A stretch of 32,088 nucleotides of DNA from Pseudomonadota bacterium. Its GTDB lineage: Bacteria; Pseudomonadota; Alphaproteobacteria; Rhizobiales; Tepidamorphaceae. The translations under genes were made by a program, and so were the position numbers. The notes under the pieces were generated by a model. It had not been told where the DNA came from and made no database searches. It was given only the letters and a program-made list of their open reading frames with translations. Each line of letters begins with the position of its first letter. The first letter of the stretch is position 1. The stretch spans positions 1-32,088 of the forward strand of contig JAEWYT010000206.1 of assembly GCA_023458595.1 (NCBI GenBank), written 5' to 3'. Shown piece after piece: positions 8,455 through 15,947 of this stretch.

Positions 8455-9387
8455 CTATTCCTTCCCGGTTCCCCGCGGGGCCGGCCTGTTCACCAGGTAG
8501 ATGCCGATCGCCACGAGCACCAGCGCCAGGCCGAGCTTCCAGCTGATCGGCTCGTCAAGCAGGAAGCCGCCGAACAGCACGCCGGCGACCGGCGTCAGGA
8601 AGGTGAACGAGGTGAGCCGCGAGGCGGGATAGTTGCGGATCAGCCAGAACCACACGAGGAACGTCGACGAGACGACGATCAGCACCTGGAACGCGAACGC
8701 CCCGATGACGACCGGCGTGATCGTGCGGATCAGGGGACCCAGGAACGGCGTGGCCGGCAGCAGGATCGCGGCGGCGACGACGAGCTGGTAGAGGAGCACC
8801 TTCTCCGGCTTGGCGAAGCGCAGTCTCGTCGCCTTGATGACGATCGTGGCCGCCGCCCACAGGATCGCCGCGCCGAGGCACATGAGGTCGCCGATCCAGG
8901 CATTCGGCGAGGGCAGGCTCAGCTTGTCGGAGAAGACGAAGGCGACGCCCGAGAAGGCGAGCACGAGGCCGAGGAAGCCGGAGAGGCTCATCCGCTCGCC
9001 CGGCACGAACAGGTGCGCGCCGAGCGCGACGAAGAACGGCATGGTGTAGGTGAACACGACGCTGCGCGAGGCGCTCGTGTAGTCGAGCCCGGTCTGGATC
9101 AGGGCGAACTCGACGCCGAACAGGACGCCCGCGGCGATGCCCGGGATCAGCGTCCCGTCGGCGCGGAACAGCGGGATGCGCCGGATCGCGCACCAGGCGA
9201 ACACGAGGACCGCCGCGAGGCCGAACCGGAGGCCCGTGACGAAGATCGGCTGGAAGCCGCCGTTGACGACCTTCATGGAGACGTAGTTCAGCCCCCAGAA
9301 GAAGCAGAGCATGAGGACGAGGGAGGTCGCGATGCCGTCGAGCCGGTCGTGCGGCCGGTAGTCGTCGGCCGTGGTCGCCTGGGCCAT
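8455..9387 (-). CDS. EamA/DMT-family transporter
   Basis: Protein of 310 aa with ten predicted membrane helices arranged as two EamA repeats, the first from about residue 20 to 155 and the second from about 165 to 300. WGLNYVSMKVV in the first helix pair and TSASRSVVFTYTMPFFVAL are typical drug/metabolite transporter stretches. Exporters of amino acids, purines or other metabolites belong here; the substrate cannot be inferred. The start lies four bases after the rluA-type gene stop, so the two are almost certainly one transcript. Confidence 0.9.
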   Translation of the reverse strand: MAQATTADDYRPHDRLDGIATSLVLMLCFFWGLNYVSMKVVNGGFQPIFVTGLRFGLAAVLVFAWCAIRRIPLFRADGTLIPGIAAGVLFGVEFALIQTGLDYTSASRSVVFTYTMPFFVALGAHLFVPGERMSLSGFLGLVLAFSGVAFVFSDKLSLPSPNAWIGDLMCLGAAILWAAATIVIKATRLRFAKPEKVLLYQLVVAAAILLPATPFLGPLIRTITPVVIGAFAFQVLIVVSSTFLVWFWLIRNYPASRLTSFTFLTPVAGVLFGGFLLDEPISWKLGLALVLVAIGIYLVNRPAPRGTGKE

Positions 9388-9391
9388 TCCT

Positions 9392-10378
9392 TCAGTCCCC
9401 GTCGTCCGCGTCGCTGGCCTTCGGCTCGAAGCCGAGGGCGGCGAAGGTCTTCTTCATGTGCTCCGGCAGCGGCGCGGTGACGTCGACCGTCCTGCCGGTC
9501 GCCGGATGCGGGAACGTGATGCGGCGGGCGTGCAGGTGCAGCCGGTTCTCGATCGCGTCGGGCAGCGTGCCGTCGTGGAAAGGGTACTTCTGGTCGCCGA
9601 CGATCGGATGGCCGATGATCGCCATGTGCGCGCGCAGCTGGTGCTGGCGTCCGGTCACGGGCTTGAGCGACATCCACGAGAACTTCTGCGCGGCGTGGTC
9701 GACCACGGAATAGTGCGTCACCGCCTTCTGCGCCTCGTCCTGCTCGCCGGCGCGGGCCGCGCGCACGCGGTCGCCCTCCGGGGTGGCCGCCTTGACGAGC
9801 GCGGCGTCGACCTTGCCCTGCGGCGGCCTGGGCAGCCCGTGCACCACCGCCCAGTAGATCTTGCGCACCGAGCGGGTCTGGAACATGCGGCCCATCTTCG
9901 CCGCCGCCTGGCGCCGCTTGGCGACGACGAGCACGCCGGAGGTGTCCCGGTCGAGGCGGTGGACGAGCCGCGGCCGCGTGTCGGCGTCCTCGCCCAGGGC
10001 CGCGAGCAGCCCGTCGATGTGGCGCACGGTCTTGGTTCCGCCCTGCACGGCGATCCCCGACGGCTTGTCGAGGATCATCAGGTCGTCGTCCTCGTAGAGG
10101 GTGATCGACGTCAGGAAGGCGCTGTCGGCGGCCGAGAGGCCGTGCCTCGGCCGCTGCGGGCGCTCGCCCGCCTCGGGCACCGGCGGCACGCGGATCTCCT
10201 GGCCCTCGCTCAGCCGCTCGGCCGCCTTGGCGCGGGCGCCGTCGACGCGCACCTGGCCGGTGCGCAGGAGCTTCTGCAGGTGGCCCTGGGTGATCTGCGG
10301 ATAGTGGTGGCGGAACCACCGGTCGAGCCGCATGCCCTCCTCGTCGCTGCCCACACGCACGCGCTGGACGCCGCTCAC
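9392..10378 (-). CDS. rluC: RluA-family 23S rRNA pseudouridine synthase (RluC-like)
   Basis: Protein of 328 aa. An N-terminal S4 RNA-binding domain spans about residues 15-65 (GMRLDRWFRHHYPQITQ, then LLRTGQVRVDG). The catalytic domain carries HRLDRDTSGVLV with active-site Asp143, and later KPVTGRQHQLRAHMA. RluC converts uridines 955, 2504 and 2580 of E. coli 23S rRNA; RluC is chosen for the S4 domain, length and context, while RluD is the main alternative. The GTG at 10378 overlaps the crcB stop by four bases. The same open frame continues further upstream, but that part lies over crcB and is not real coding. Confidence 0.88.
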   Translation of the reverse strand: MSGVQRVRVGSDEEGMRLDRWFRHHYPQITQGHLQKLLRTGQVRVDGARAKAAERLSEGQEIRVPPVPEAGERPQRPRHGLSAADSAFLTSITLYEDDDLMILDKPSGIAVQGGTKTVRHIDGLLAALGEDADTRPRLVHRLDRDTSGVLVVAKRRQAAAKMGRMFQTRSVRKIYWAVVHGLPRPPQGKVDAALVKAATPEGDRVRAARAGEQDEAQKAVTHYSVVDHAAQKFSWMSLKPVTGRQHQLRAHMAIIGHPIVGDQKYPFHDGTLPDAIENRLHLHARRITFPHPATGRTVDVTAPLPEHMKKTFAALGFEPKASDADDGD

Positions 10379-10773
10379 GGCTCGAGCCCGCGCATGATCC
10401 AGAGGCCGAAGAACACCGCCAGGATCGACAGGATCACCGACGCGGCGACATAGGCGAGCGCGGTCATCGTCGCCCCGCGCTCCCACAGCACCGCCACGTC
10501 GAGCGAGAACGCGGAGAAGGTGGTGAAGCCGCCGAGCAGCCCCGTCGCCAGGAACAGCCTGGGCCCCTGCCCGCCCGCGGCCGGCATCCATTTCACCAGT
10601 CCGCCGATCAGGAGCCCCATCGCGAAGGAGCCCAGAATGTTGACGAAGAACGTGCCCCAGGGAAAGGACGGCCCCAGCAGCCTCATCGCTATCTGGTTGA
10701 CGAGATGGCGTCCCCCCGCCCCGATCGCGCCGCCCGCGGCGACGATCAGCAGATGGGTCAGGTGTACTGGCAT
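10375..10773 (-). CDS. crcB: CrcB/Fluc fluoride channel
   Basis: Four-helix membrane protein of 132 aa, the standard length. Family motifs: GGAIGAGGRHLVNQ (14-27), WGTFFVNILGSF (39-50, with the pore-lining Asn45) and GLLGGFTTFSAFS (78-90, phenylalanine track). Dual-topology dimers export fluoride. The ATG at 10773 is selected because the fold begins directly after it; a longer frame upstream has no family similarity. GTGA overlap couples it to rluC. The leader was inspected for a fluoride riboswitch and none was found. Confidence 0.93.
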   Translation of the reverse strand: MPVHLTHLLIVAAGGAIGAGGRHLVNQIAMRLLGPSFPWGTFFVNILGSFAMGLLIGGLVKWMPAAGGQGPRLFLATGLLGGFTTFSAFSLDVAVLWERGATMTALAYVAASVILSILAVFFGLWIMRGLEP

Positions 10774-10898
10774 TCGGAAGACCTCGGGACGTGCGGCGCC
10801 TGGCGCGTCATCTGGATTGCGCGTTCCGCCGGCAAGGTCAAGGAACTCGCGGCGGCCGATGCATGAATCCCGAAGGCGCGCATTTACCCTTTGATCAC

Positions 10899-10928
10899 CC
10901 TTTTCTCGCGAGACCGGGCCCGAAAAGG
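10899..10928. promoter_or_regulatory. Inverted repeats between divergent crcB and the acetyltransferase gene
   Basis: CCTTTTC (10899-10905) and GAAAAGG (10922-10928) form a seven-base inverted repeat that encloses the perfect ten-base palindrome TCTCGCGAGA (10904-10913). The 248-bp divergent spacer contains no confident promoter, so these are only possible operator elements. Confidence 0.35.
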
Positions 10929-11021
10929 TAGGGTTTGCGCCGACGATAAGACCGTATTTACGGCGCGGGCGGCATAAGCGCCCGCACAATCGACCTCGGA
11001 CCGCCGGCGACGGACATCTCT

Positions 11022-12215
11022 ATGAATTACGCTCCCACGCGGGACTTTCCGGGCCCTGACGCCCTCTTCTCCGATATCCGTATCGACGCGACGCGGGACA
11101 TCGCATCGCTGGAATCCGTCTGGCGCCTGTTCGAGACGAGCGCCGTCTGCCACGTCTTCCAGACCTACGAGTTCATGTCCGCCTGGTGCGCCCATGTCGC
11201 CCCCGCCGAGGACGTCGAGACCGTCTTCGTCACCGGCACGGCCGCCGACGGCCGCCTGGTGTACATCCTGCCGCTCGGCATCCGCCGCAAGCTCGGCAGC
11301 CGCGTCGTCGGCTGGCTCGGCGGCGCCCAGGCCGACTACCACGGCGGCCTGTTCGACGCGGGCTACCTGCATCGCCTCGCGGGCGACGGCGGGGCGGTGG
11401 ATGGGCTCGTCAGGGGCGTCGTCGCGGCGATCGGCGGCGCCGACGTCCTCCACCTCACCCGCATGCCGGCCGACATGCGCGGCACGCCGAACCCGTTCCT
11501 GCGCCTGCAGTCCTATCCGAACGCCAACGGCGCCCATTCGACCCGGCTCGAGCCGGACTGGGACACCTACTACAAATCCAGGCGGGGCAAGGGCTGGCGC
11601 CGCACCGACCGGTCGAAGGAGCGCCAGCTCGCCGGGCACGGCGACGTCTCCTTCGTCATCGCCGGCGACCCCGCCGCGGCCGACGCCATCCTCGACGCCC
11701 TGTTCGAGCAGAAGCGCGAAGGCCTCGCCCGCATCGGCGTCGACGACATGTTCGCCGGCGTCGTGGGAGACTTCTACCGAACGCTCGCCCGCAGCAGCCT
11801 CACCCCCGACAGCGTGGTGCAGCTCGCGGCACTGTATTGCGGCGACCGCATCGCGGCGGCGAATTTCGGCCTCGTCTTCGCCGGCACCTTCTACTACGTG
11901 CTGCACAGCTACGACCTCGGCACCTTCGCCGCCTATTCGCCGGGCCGCCAGCTCATGTACCGGCTGATGCAGTGGAGCTTCGAGAACCGCATCGCCCGCT
12001 TCGATTTCACGATCGGAGACGAGGCCTACAAGGACAACTGGTGCGAGGTGCCGATGGAACTCGTCGACGCGGCGACCGCGCTGACGCCCGCCGGAACCGT
12101 CACCTCGACCGGGCTCAGGCTGTTCCAGGGCGCCAAGCGCGCGGTCAAGACCAACGAGACGATGTGGTCGGCGGTGGTCGGAGCCCGCAAGGCGCTTCTG
12201 GACCTGCGCCGCTGA
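11022..12215 (+). CDS. CelD/BcsL-type GNAT acetyltransferase
   Basis: Protein of 397 aa with the C-terminal 'acetyltransferase (GNAT) domain' found in CelD/BcsL proteins (PF13480 from memory), recognised in the stretch around LARIGVDDM, AANFGLVFAGTFYYVLHSYD, and RFDFTIGDEAYKDNW, where the last is the family's strongest signature. The N-terminal half (VWRLFETSAVCHVFQTYEFM, then LPLGIRR) is the accompanying fold. Related proteins occur in cellulose and exopolysaccharide loci, but no polysaccharide genes are nearby and the substrate is unknown. No signal peptide; cytoplasmic. It is the only + strand gene in this stretch, and its stop is ten bases from that of the convergent flavodoxin gene, with no terminator in between. 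Confidence 0.85.
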   Translation: MNYAPTRDFPGPDALFSDIRIDATRDIASLESVWRLFETSAVCHVFQTYEFMSAWCAHVAPAEDVETVFVTGTAADGRLVYILPLGIRRKLGSRVVGWLGGAQADYHGGLFDAGYLHRLAGDGGAVDGLVRGVVAAIGGADVLHLTRMPADMRGTPNPFLRLQSYPNANGAHSTRLEPDWDTYYKSRRGKGWRRTDRSKERQLAGHGDVSFVIAGDPAAADAILDALFEQKREGLARIGVDDMFAGVVGDFYRTLARSSLTPDSVVQLAALYCGDRIAAANFGLVFAGTFYYVLHSYDLGTFAAYSPGRQLMYRLMQWSFENRIARFDFTIGDEAYKDNWCEVPMELVDAATALTPAGTVTSTGLRLFQGAKRAVKTNETMWSAVVGARKALLDLRR

Positions 12216-12225
12216 CGGGGGTCGC

Positions 12226-12762
12226 TCAGCCGCCGGCGTATCCGAGGAAGTCCTCGACCGCCTTCTCCAGCGCGCCCCAGTCCGTCAGCTCGTAGTCGCG
12301 GCCCGTATCGGTCGGCTGGCCGTGCCGGAAAGCGATGTACTTCATCGCCCACCGCTTGAAGAAATCGTACTCGGTATACCTGAACGCTCCGGCGACATGC
12401 TGGACGCGGCCCGGCGTCCACCCCGATTCCCGCACGAAACGGGCGACGCAGGCATCGACGTCCTCGATATCGCCGTCGTCGCCGGCCGCCGCCAGCGATA
12501 CCGAGAGGAACAGCGTCGGGATCGCCAGCAGCCCTTCGCGGTTCTTCTTCACCACGTGCGCGAGCGCCGACTGGTAGCGCCCGACATGGACCGACCCCGC
12601 GACGATCGCCGCGTCGACGGGAGGGATCGCGAAGTCGGCCGGGACCTCCGTCGCGTCGACGACGATCGCCATGTGCCCCGCCGCCTCGACGCGCTCGGCG
12701 ACGAAATGGGCGATCTTGCGGGTCTGGCCCTCGGTGGTGGCGAAGAGGATGAGGAGCCGCAT
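12226..12762 (-). CDS. hemG: HemG-like flavodoxin-domain protoporphyrinogen oxidase
   Basis: Protein of 178 aa, near the E. coli HemG length of 181. The FMN phosphate-binding loop is ATTEGQTRKIA at residues 8-18, the hallmark of flavodoxins. The C-terminal region WAMKYIAFRHGQPTDTGRD followed by YELTDW matches the HemG-specific segment. HemG oxidises protoporphyrinogen IX with quinone as acceptor. The identity of the true oxidase in this organism is open, since alphaproteobacteria usually use HemJ; a general flavodoxin function is the alternative. AGGGGG lies upstream of the ATG. It begins ten bases after the rarA stop and is probably in its operon. Confidence 0.8.
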   Translation of the reverse strand: MRLLILFATTEGQTRKIAHFVAERVEAAGHMAIVVDATEVPADFAIPPVDAAIVAGSVHVGRYQSALAHVVKKNREGLLAIPTLFLSVSLAAAGDDGDIEDVDACVARFVRESGWTPGRVQHVAGAFRYTEYDFFKRWAMKYIAFRHGQPTDTGRDYELTDWGALEKAVEDFLGYAGG

Positions 12763-12772
12763 GCCTCGCCCC

Positions 12773-14092
12773 CTAGATCTCGTCGTCGGTGCGCCGCGTG
12801 CGCCTGCGCTTGGCCCAGTAGTCGAGCCGCTTGCGGATCTCGCGCTCGAAGCCGCGCTCCGGCGGGTCGTAGAAGGTCTGCCTCTCCATGTCGTCCGGAA
12901 AGTAGTCCTGGCCGGAGAACGCTTCCTCCGCGTCGTGGTCGTATTCGTAGCCCGCGCCGTAGCCTTCCGACTTCATGAGCTTCGTCGGCGCGTTGAGGAT
13001 GTGCTTGGGCGGCGGCAGCGAGCCGTATTCGCGCGCCGCGCGCCCCGCCGCGCCGAAGGCCGCGTAGGAGGCGTTCGATTTCGGCGCTGTCGCCATGTAG
13101 ATCACCGCCTCGGCGATCGCGAGCTCGCCTTCCGGGCTGCCGAGGAAGTCGTAGGCATCCTTCGCGGCATTGGCGACGACGAGCGCCTGCGGATCGGCGA
13201 GGCCGATGTCCTCGACGCTCATTCTGACGACACGGCGGGCGATGTAGAGCGGGTTCTCGCCCGCGGCGAACATGCGTGCGAGATAATAGAGCGCCGCGTC
13301 CGGATCGGAGCCGCGCACCGACTTGTGCAGGGCGGAGATCAGGTTGTAGTGGCCGTCCTGCCCCTTGTCGTAGATCGGCGCGCGCCGCTGCACGACGTCG
13401 GCGAGCCCGGAGACGTCGAATACCTCGTCATGGCTCGAAGCGCGGAACAGGTCCTCGACGAGCGTCAGCGCCGCCCTGCCGTCGCCGTCGGCCATGCCGA
13501 CCAGCGCCTCCCGCGCTTCCGGCGTGACGGGAAGCTTGCGCCCCTCCGCCTTCTCCGCGCGCTCCAGCAGGTCCTCGATTGCCGCCGTATCGAGCCTGCG
13601 GAACACCAGGACCTGCGCGCGCGACAGGAGAGCCGCGTTGAGCTCGAAGGACGGATTCTCGGTCGTCGCTCCGATCAGGACCACGGTGCCGTCTTCCATA
13701 ACGGGAAGGAAACTGTCCTGCTGGGCGCGGTTGAAGCGGTGGATTTCGTCGACGAAGAGCAGCGTGCCCTGCCCCATCGTGCGCCTCTGCCGGGCGGCCT
13801 CGAACACCTTCTTGAGGTCCTGGACCCCCGAGAAGATCGCCGAGAGCTGCTCGAAGGCGAGGTTCGTCTCGCCGGCGAGCAAGCGGGCAACTGTCGTCTT
13901 GCCGGTTCCCGGCGGCCCCCACAGGATCAGCGAGCCGAGGCTGCCCGAACGCAGCATCCGGGTCAGGGCGCCGTCAGGCCCGACCAGATGGTCCTGCCCG
14001 ACGACTTCCGAAAGGGTCCTCGGCCGCAGCCTGTCGGCGAGCGGGCGCGGCACGTCCCGATCCAGTCCGGCGGCTTCGAACAGGGTGCTCAT
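12773..14092 (-). CDS. rarA: Replication-associated recombination protein A (AAA+ ATPase)
   Basis: Protein of 439 aa. Walker A is GPPGTGKTT (59-67), Walker B LLFVDEIH (111-118), sensor region GATTENPSF (141-149) and an arginine-finger candidate in LLSRAQV. The N-terminal RPLADRLRPRTLSEVVGQDH is characteristic of the MgsA/RarA/WRNIP1 family, and the C-terminal half contains the RarA tetramerisation region (AGGENPLYIARR-like, SNASYAAFGAA, YEYDHD). RarA acts at stalled replication forks with RecA and SSB. A possible promoter, CTTGTG-N16-TCTAGA, lies about 60-80 bases upstream. Confidence 0.95.
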   Translation of the reverse strand: MSTLFEAAGLDRDVPRPLADRLRPRTLSEVVGQDHLVGPDGALTRMLRSGSLGSLILWGPPGTGKTTVARLLAGETNLAFEQLSAIFSGVQDLKKVFEAARQRRTMGQGTLLFVDEIHRFNRAQQDSFLPVMEDGTVVLIGATTENPSFELNAALLSRAQVLVFRRLDTAAIEDLLERAEKAEGRKLPVTPEAREALVGMADGDGRAALTLVEDLFRASSHDEVFDVSGLADVVQRRAPIYDKGQDGHYNLISALHKSVRGSDPDAALYYLARMFAAGENPLYIARRVVRMSVEDIGLADPQALVVANAAKDAYDFLGSPEGELAIAEAVIYMATAPKSNASYAAFGAAGRAAREYGSLPPPKHILNAPTKLMKSEGYGAGYEYDHDAEEAFSGQDYFPDDMERQTFYDPPERGFEREIRKRLDYWAKRRRTRRTDDEI

Positions 14093-14328
14093 CCATTCAC
14101 CGCGATATCCGGGGAACCGGCGGAAAAACGACGGTTTCGATCATGCCGATCTAGATGTGGTCCGCAATCGACACAAGCAAGATGCCCGTCGATATCGGCG
14201 TTTCGTGCTGAAATAACCTAGCGGAACCTGTTGCTTCCGCCACACGGCCCTGCCGATTGTTGCCACGGCCGCGAAATTCCGCTTGTGCCGAAATGGCCAG
14301 CCCGGTCACATTCCCATATACGAATGCG

Positions 14329-14467
14329 AGACCGGAGTTGGCCGGCCCGTGCCCGTTCCGCCTCCCGCCAGTCAGCACGAAGCCGGTCGGCGGCCGGAAG
14401 CCCGTTTTCCGAGACCCGTTGGAAGACTTGATCCGGGGCGGCTTGTTCGAGCCGTCCCGCTTTTTTG
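14329..14467 (+). ncRNA. Candidate small RNA with a CCTCCC loop and intrinsic terminator
   Basis: Predicted from structure only. Stem-loop 1: GGCCGGC (14340-14346) pairs with GCCGGTC (14382-14388), one wobble, then CGTGC (14348-14352) with GCACG (14375-14379), leaving a 22-base loop that includes CCTCCC (14361-14366), complementary to Shine-Dalgarno sequences. A single-stranded linker follows, then the terminator. The 5' end is a guess based on TATACG at 14317-14322 acting as a -10; no good -35 is seen. Alphaproteobacterial small RNAs with CCUCC-type loops are known, which makes trans-acting control of translation a reasonable hypothesis. Confidence 0.4.
14434..14466 (+). terminator. Intrinsic terminator facing the + direction
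   Basis: Ten-base stem (14434-14443 with 14450-14459, one G-T wobble), six-base loop TGTTCG, then C and six T (14461-14466). The minus-strand reading has no T tract, so it does not terminate the protease gene. There is no + strand protein gene upstream within 2 kb, implying an unannotated + strand transcript. Confidence 0.8.
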
Positions 14468-14475
14468 CGCGCGGC

Positions 14476-15894
14476 TCACCCCCCGAAGACCGAGGTCATC
14501 GTCCTGCCGCCACGCACGATCGTGACCTGCCAGGCGCGGCGAGATTTGCGCACATATGCATCGAGCTTGTCGGTCGTATCCATGACCTCGCCGTTGATCT
14601 CGCGGATCGTGTCGCCGACCCGGAAGCCGACCCTTTCTGCCGGCGATCCGCGCTCGATCGAAACGACCACGACGCCGGTCGCCTCGCTGTCGAGCGACAA
14701 CTCGTCGGCGACCGCGGGCGAGAGATTGGCGACACGGGCGCCCGTCATCGGCGACTGTCCGCCGAGCATCCGCTCGTCGCGCGGCGGGTTCTCCGGCGGC
14801 GCGACCAGCGCCATCTTCACGGTCCGGTCCTTGCCCCGGCGCACGACGGTCAGTTCGGTCGTCGTGTCTATGCCGCGCGTGGCTATGCGGTAACGGAAGG
14901 CGTTCGGATCGAGGACCTCGTGCCCTTCGACGGCGACGACGACGTCGCCGGTCTTCAGACCCGCCCGCGCCGCCGGACCGTCCGGATGAAGGTTGGCGAC
15001 GAGCACGCCGACGGGCCGCTCCATGCCGAGGCTCTCGGCGATCTCCGGCGTCACCTCCTGCACGCTCGCGCCGAACCACGGCCGCTTCACCGCGCCGCCG
15101 CTCTGGGCGCTCGCAACCACCAGCCGCACCATGTTCGACGGGATGGCGAAGCCGATACCGAGCGAGCCGCCGGTGCGCGAATAGATCGCCGAGTTGATGC
15201 CGACCACCCGGCCCTGCATGTCCAGCAGCGCGCCGCCGGAGTTGCCCGGATTGATCGCGGCGTCCGTCTGGATGAAGAAGCCGTAGTCGGAGACGCCGAC
15301 CTGCGTGCGGGCGAGCGCCGAGACGATACCGCTGGTCACCGTCTGGCCGACGCCGAACGGATCGCCGATGGCGAGCACGATGTCGCCGACCTCGAGCGCA
15401 TCGGAATCGCCGAATTCCAGCGCCGGGAACGGCGCGTCGTCCTTGATCCGCAGAACGGCGAGATCGGTCCGCGCGTCGTCGAGAACGACCTCGGCCTCGA
15501 ACTCGCGCCGGTCCGCCAGCGCAACCTTGATCTCGTCCGCCCCGTCGATGACGTGCGCGTTGGTGACGACGAGGCCGGACGGGTCGACGATGACACCGGA
15601 GCCGAGCGACTTCTGCACCCGGTCCTGCCCACCGAAGGAATTCGGCCCGCCGAAGAAGCGCCGGAAGAACGGATCGTCGAAGATCGGCGGGAGGTTCGGC
15701 TGCCGCACCATCCGGCTCGTGTAGACGTTGACCACGGCCGGCGCCGCCTTCCTGACGATAGGGGCGTAGGAATAGGTGATCGCCGTCTGGCTGTCGGGAA
15801 CCACCTTCGTCTCGGCGGACACCGGCGCGACGGCGCCGAAAAGCACGACGGCGGCTGCGACAAGGAAGGTTCGGATCATCGGATGCTCGTTCAT
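14476..15894 (-). CDS. Do-like periplasmic serine protease (DegP/DegQ/HtrA family)
   Basis: Protein of 472 aa with a signal peptide (hydrophobic residues 9-24, likely cleavage after PVSA at 27). The trypsin-like domain has His114 (TNAHVIDG), Asp144 (ARTDLAVL) and Ser219 (NPGNSGGAL). Two PDZ domains follow at about 275-365 and 385-470; PDZ1 includes PWFGASVQEV. It degrades or refolds misfolded envelope proteins in the periplasm. Two starts are possible, ATG at 15894 or at 15879. A TATATT at 15901-15906 looks like a -10 box and would start the RNA at about 15893, which fits the second ATG or a leaderless message better. Which of DegP or DegQ it is cannot be decided. Confidence 0.93.
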   Translation of the reverse strand: MNEHPMIRTFLVAAAVVLFGAVAPVSAETKVVPDSQTAITYSYAPIVRKAAPAVVNVYTSRMVRQPNLPPIFDDPFFRRFFGGPNSFGGQDRVQKSLGSGVIVDPSGLVVTNAHVIDGADEIKVALADRREFEAEVVLDDARTDLAVLRIKDDAPFPALEFGDSDALEVGDIVLAIGDPFGVGQTVTSGIVSALARTQVGVSDYGFFIQTDAAINPGNSGGALLDMQGRVVGINSAIYSRTGGSLGIGFAIPSNMVRLVVASAQSGGAVKRPWFGASVQEVTPEIAESLGMERPVGVLVANLHPDGPAARAGLKTGDVVVAVEGHEVLDPNAFRYRIATRGIDTTTELTVVRRGKDRTVKMALVAPPENPPRDERMLGGQSPMTGARVANLSPAVADELSLDSEATGVVVVSIERGSPAERVGFRVGDTIREINGEVMDTTDKLDAYVRKSRRAWQVTIVRGGRTMTSVFGG

Positions 15895-15900
15895 CGGGGC

Positions 15901-15906
15901 AATATA
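15901..15906 (-). promoter_or_regulatory. Possible -10 box of the Do-like protease gene
   Basis: TATATT on the minus strand, preceded by C (CTATATT), resembles the alphaproteobacterial -10 consensus. The -35 partner is poor (GTTCTT at about 17 bases). Location within 12 bases of the upstream ATG affects start choice. Confidence 0.35.
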
Positions 15907-15947
15907 GGCGGGCGCTTAAGCAAAAAGAACGGCGATGGCGTGACGGG

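Larger units (their letters stand above)
14093..14475. other. 383-bp intergenic region between the protease gene and rarA
   Basis: Longest gene-free stretch of the window. It should contain the rarA promoter (minus strand) and has no terminator for the protease gene. The + strand half nearest the protease gene contains two stem-loops, the second followed by six T. Small open frames on either strand have arginine/serine/proline-rich translations without recognisable domains and are not called. Confidence 0.7.

Noticed and set aside
10774..10930. Fluoride riboswitch ahead of crcB
   Set aside because: GGGTGATC on the minus strand recalls part of the motif, but the paired regions and the downstream CUGAUGA-type element are missing.
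14231..14431. Small + strand open frame ending just before the intrinsic terminator
   Set aside because: Its 66-residue translation is arginine/serine/proline-rich, typical of chance frames in GC-rich DNA, with no ribosome binding site or recognisable domain.
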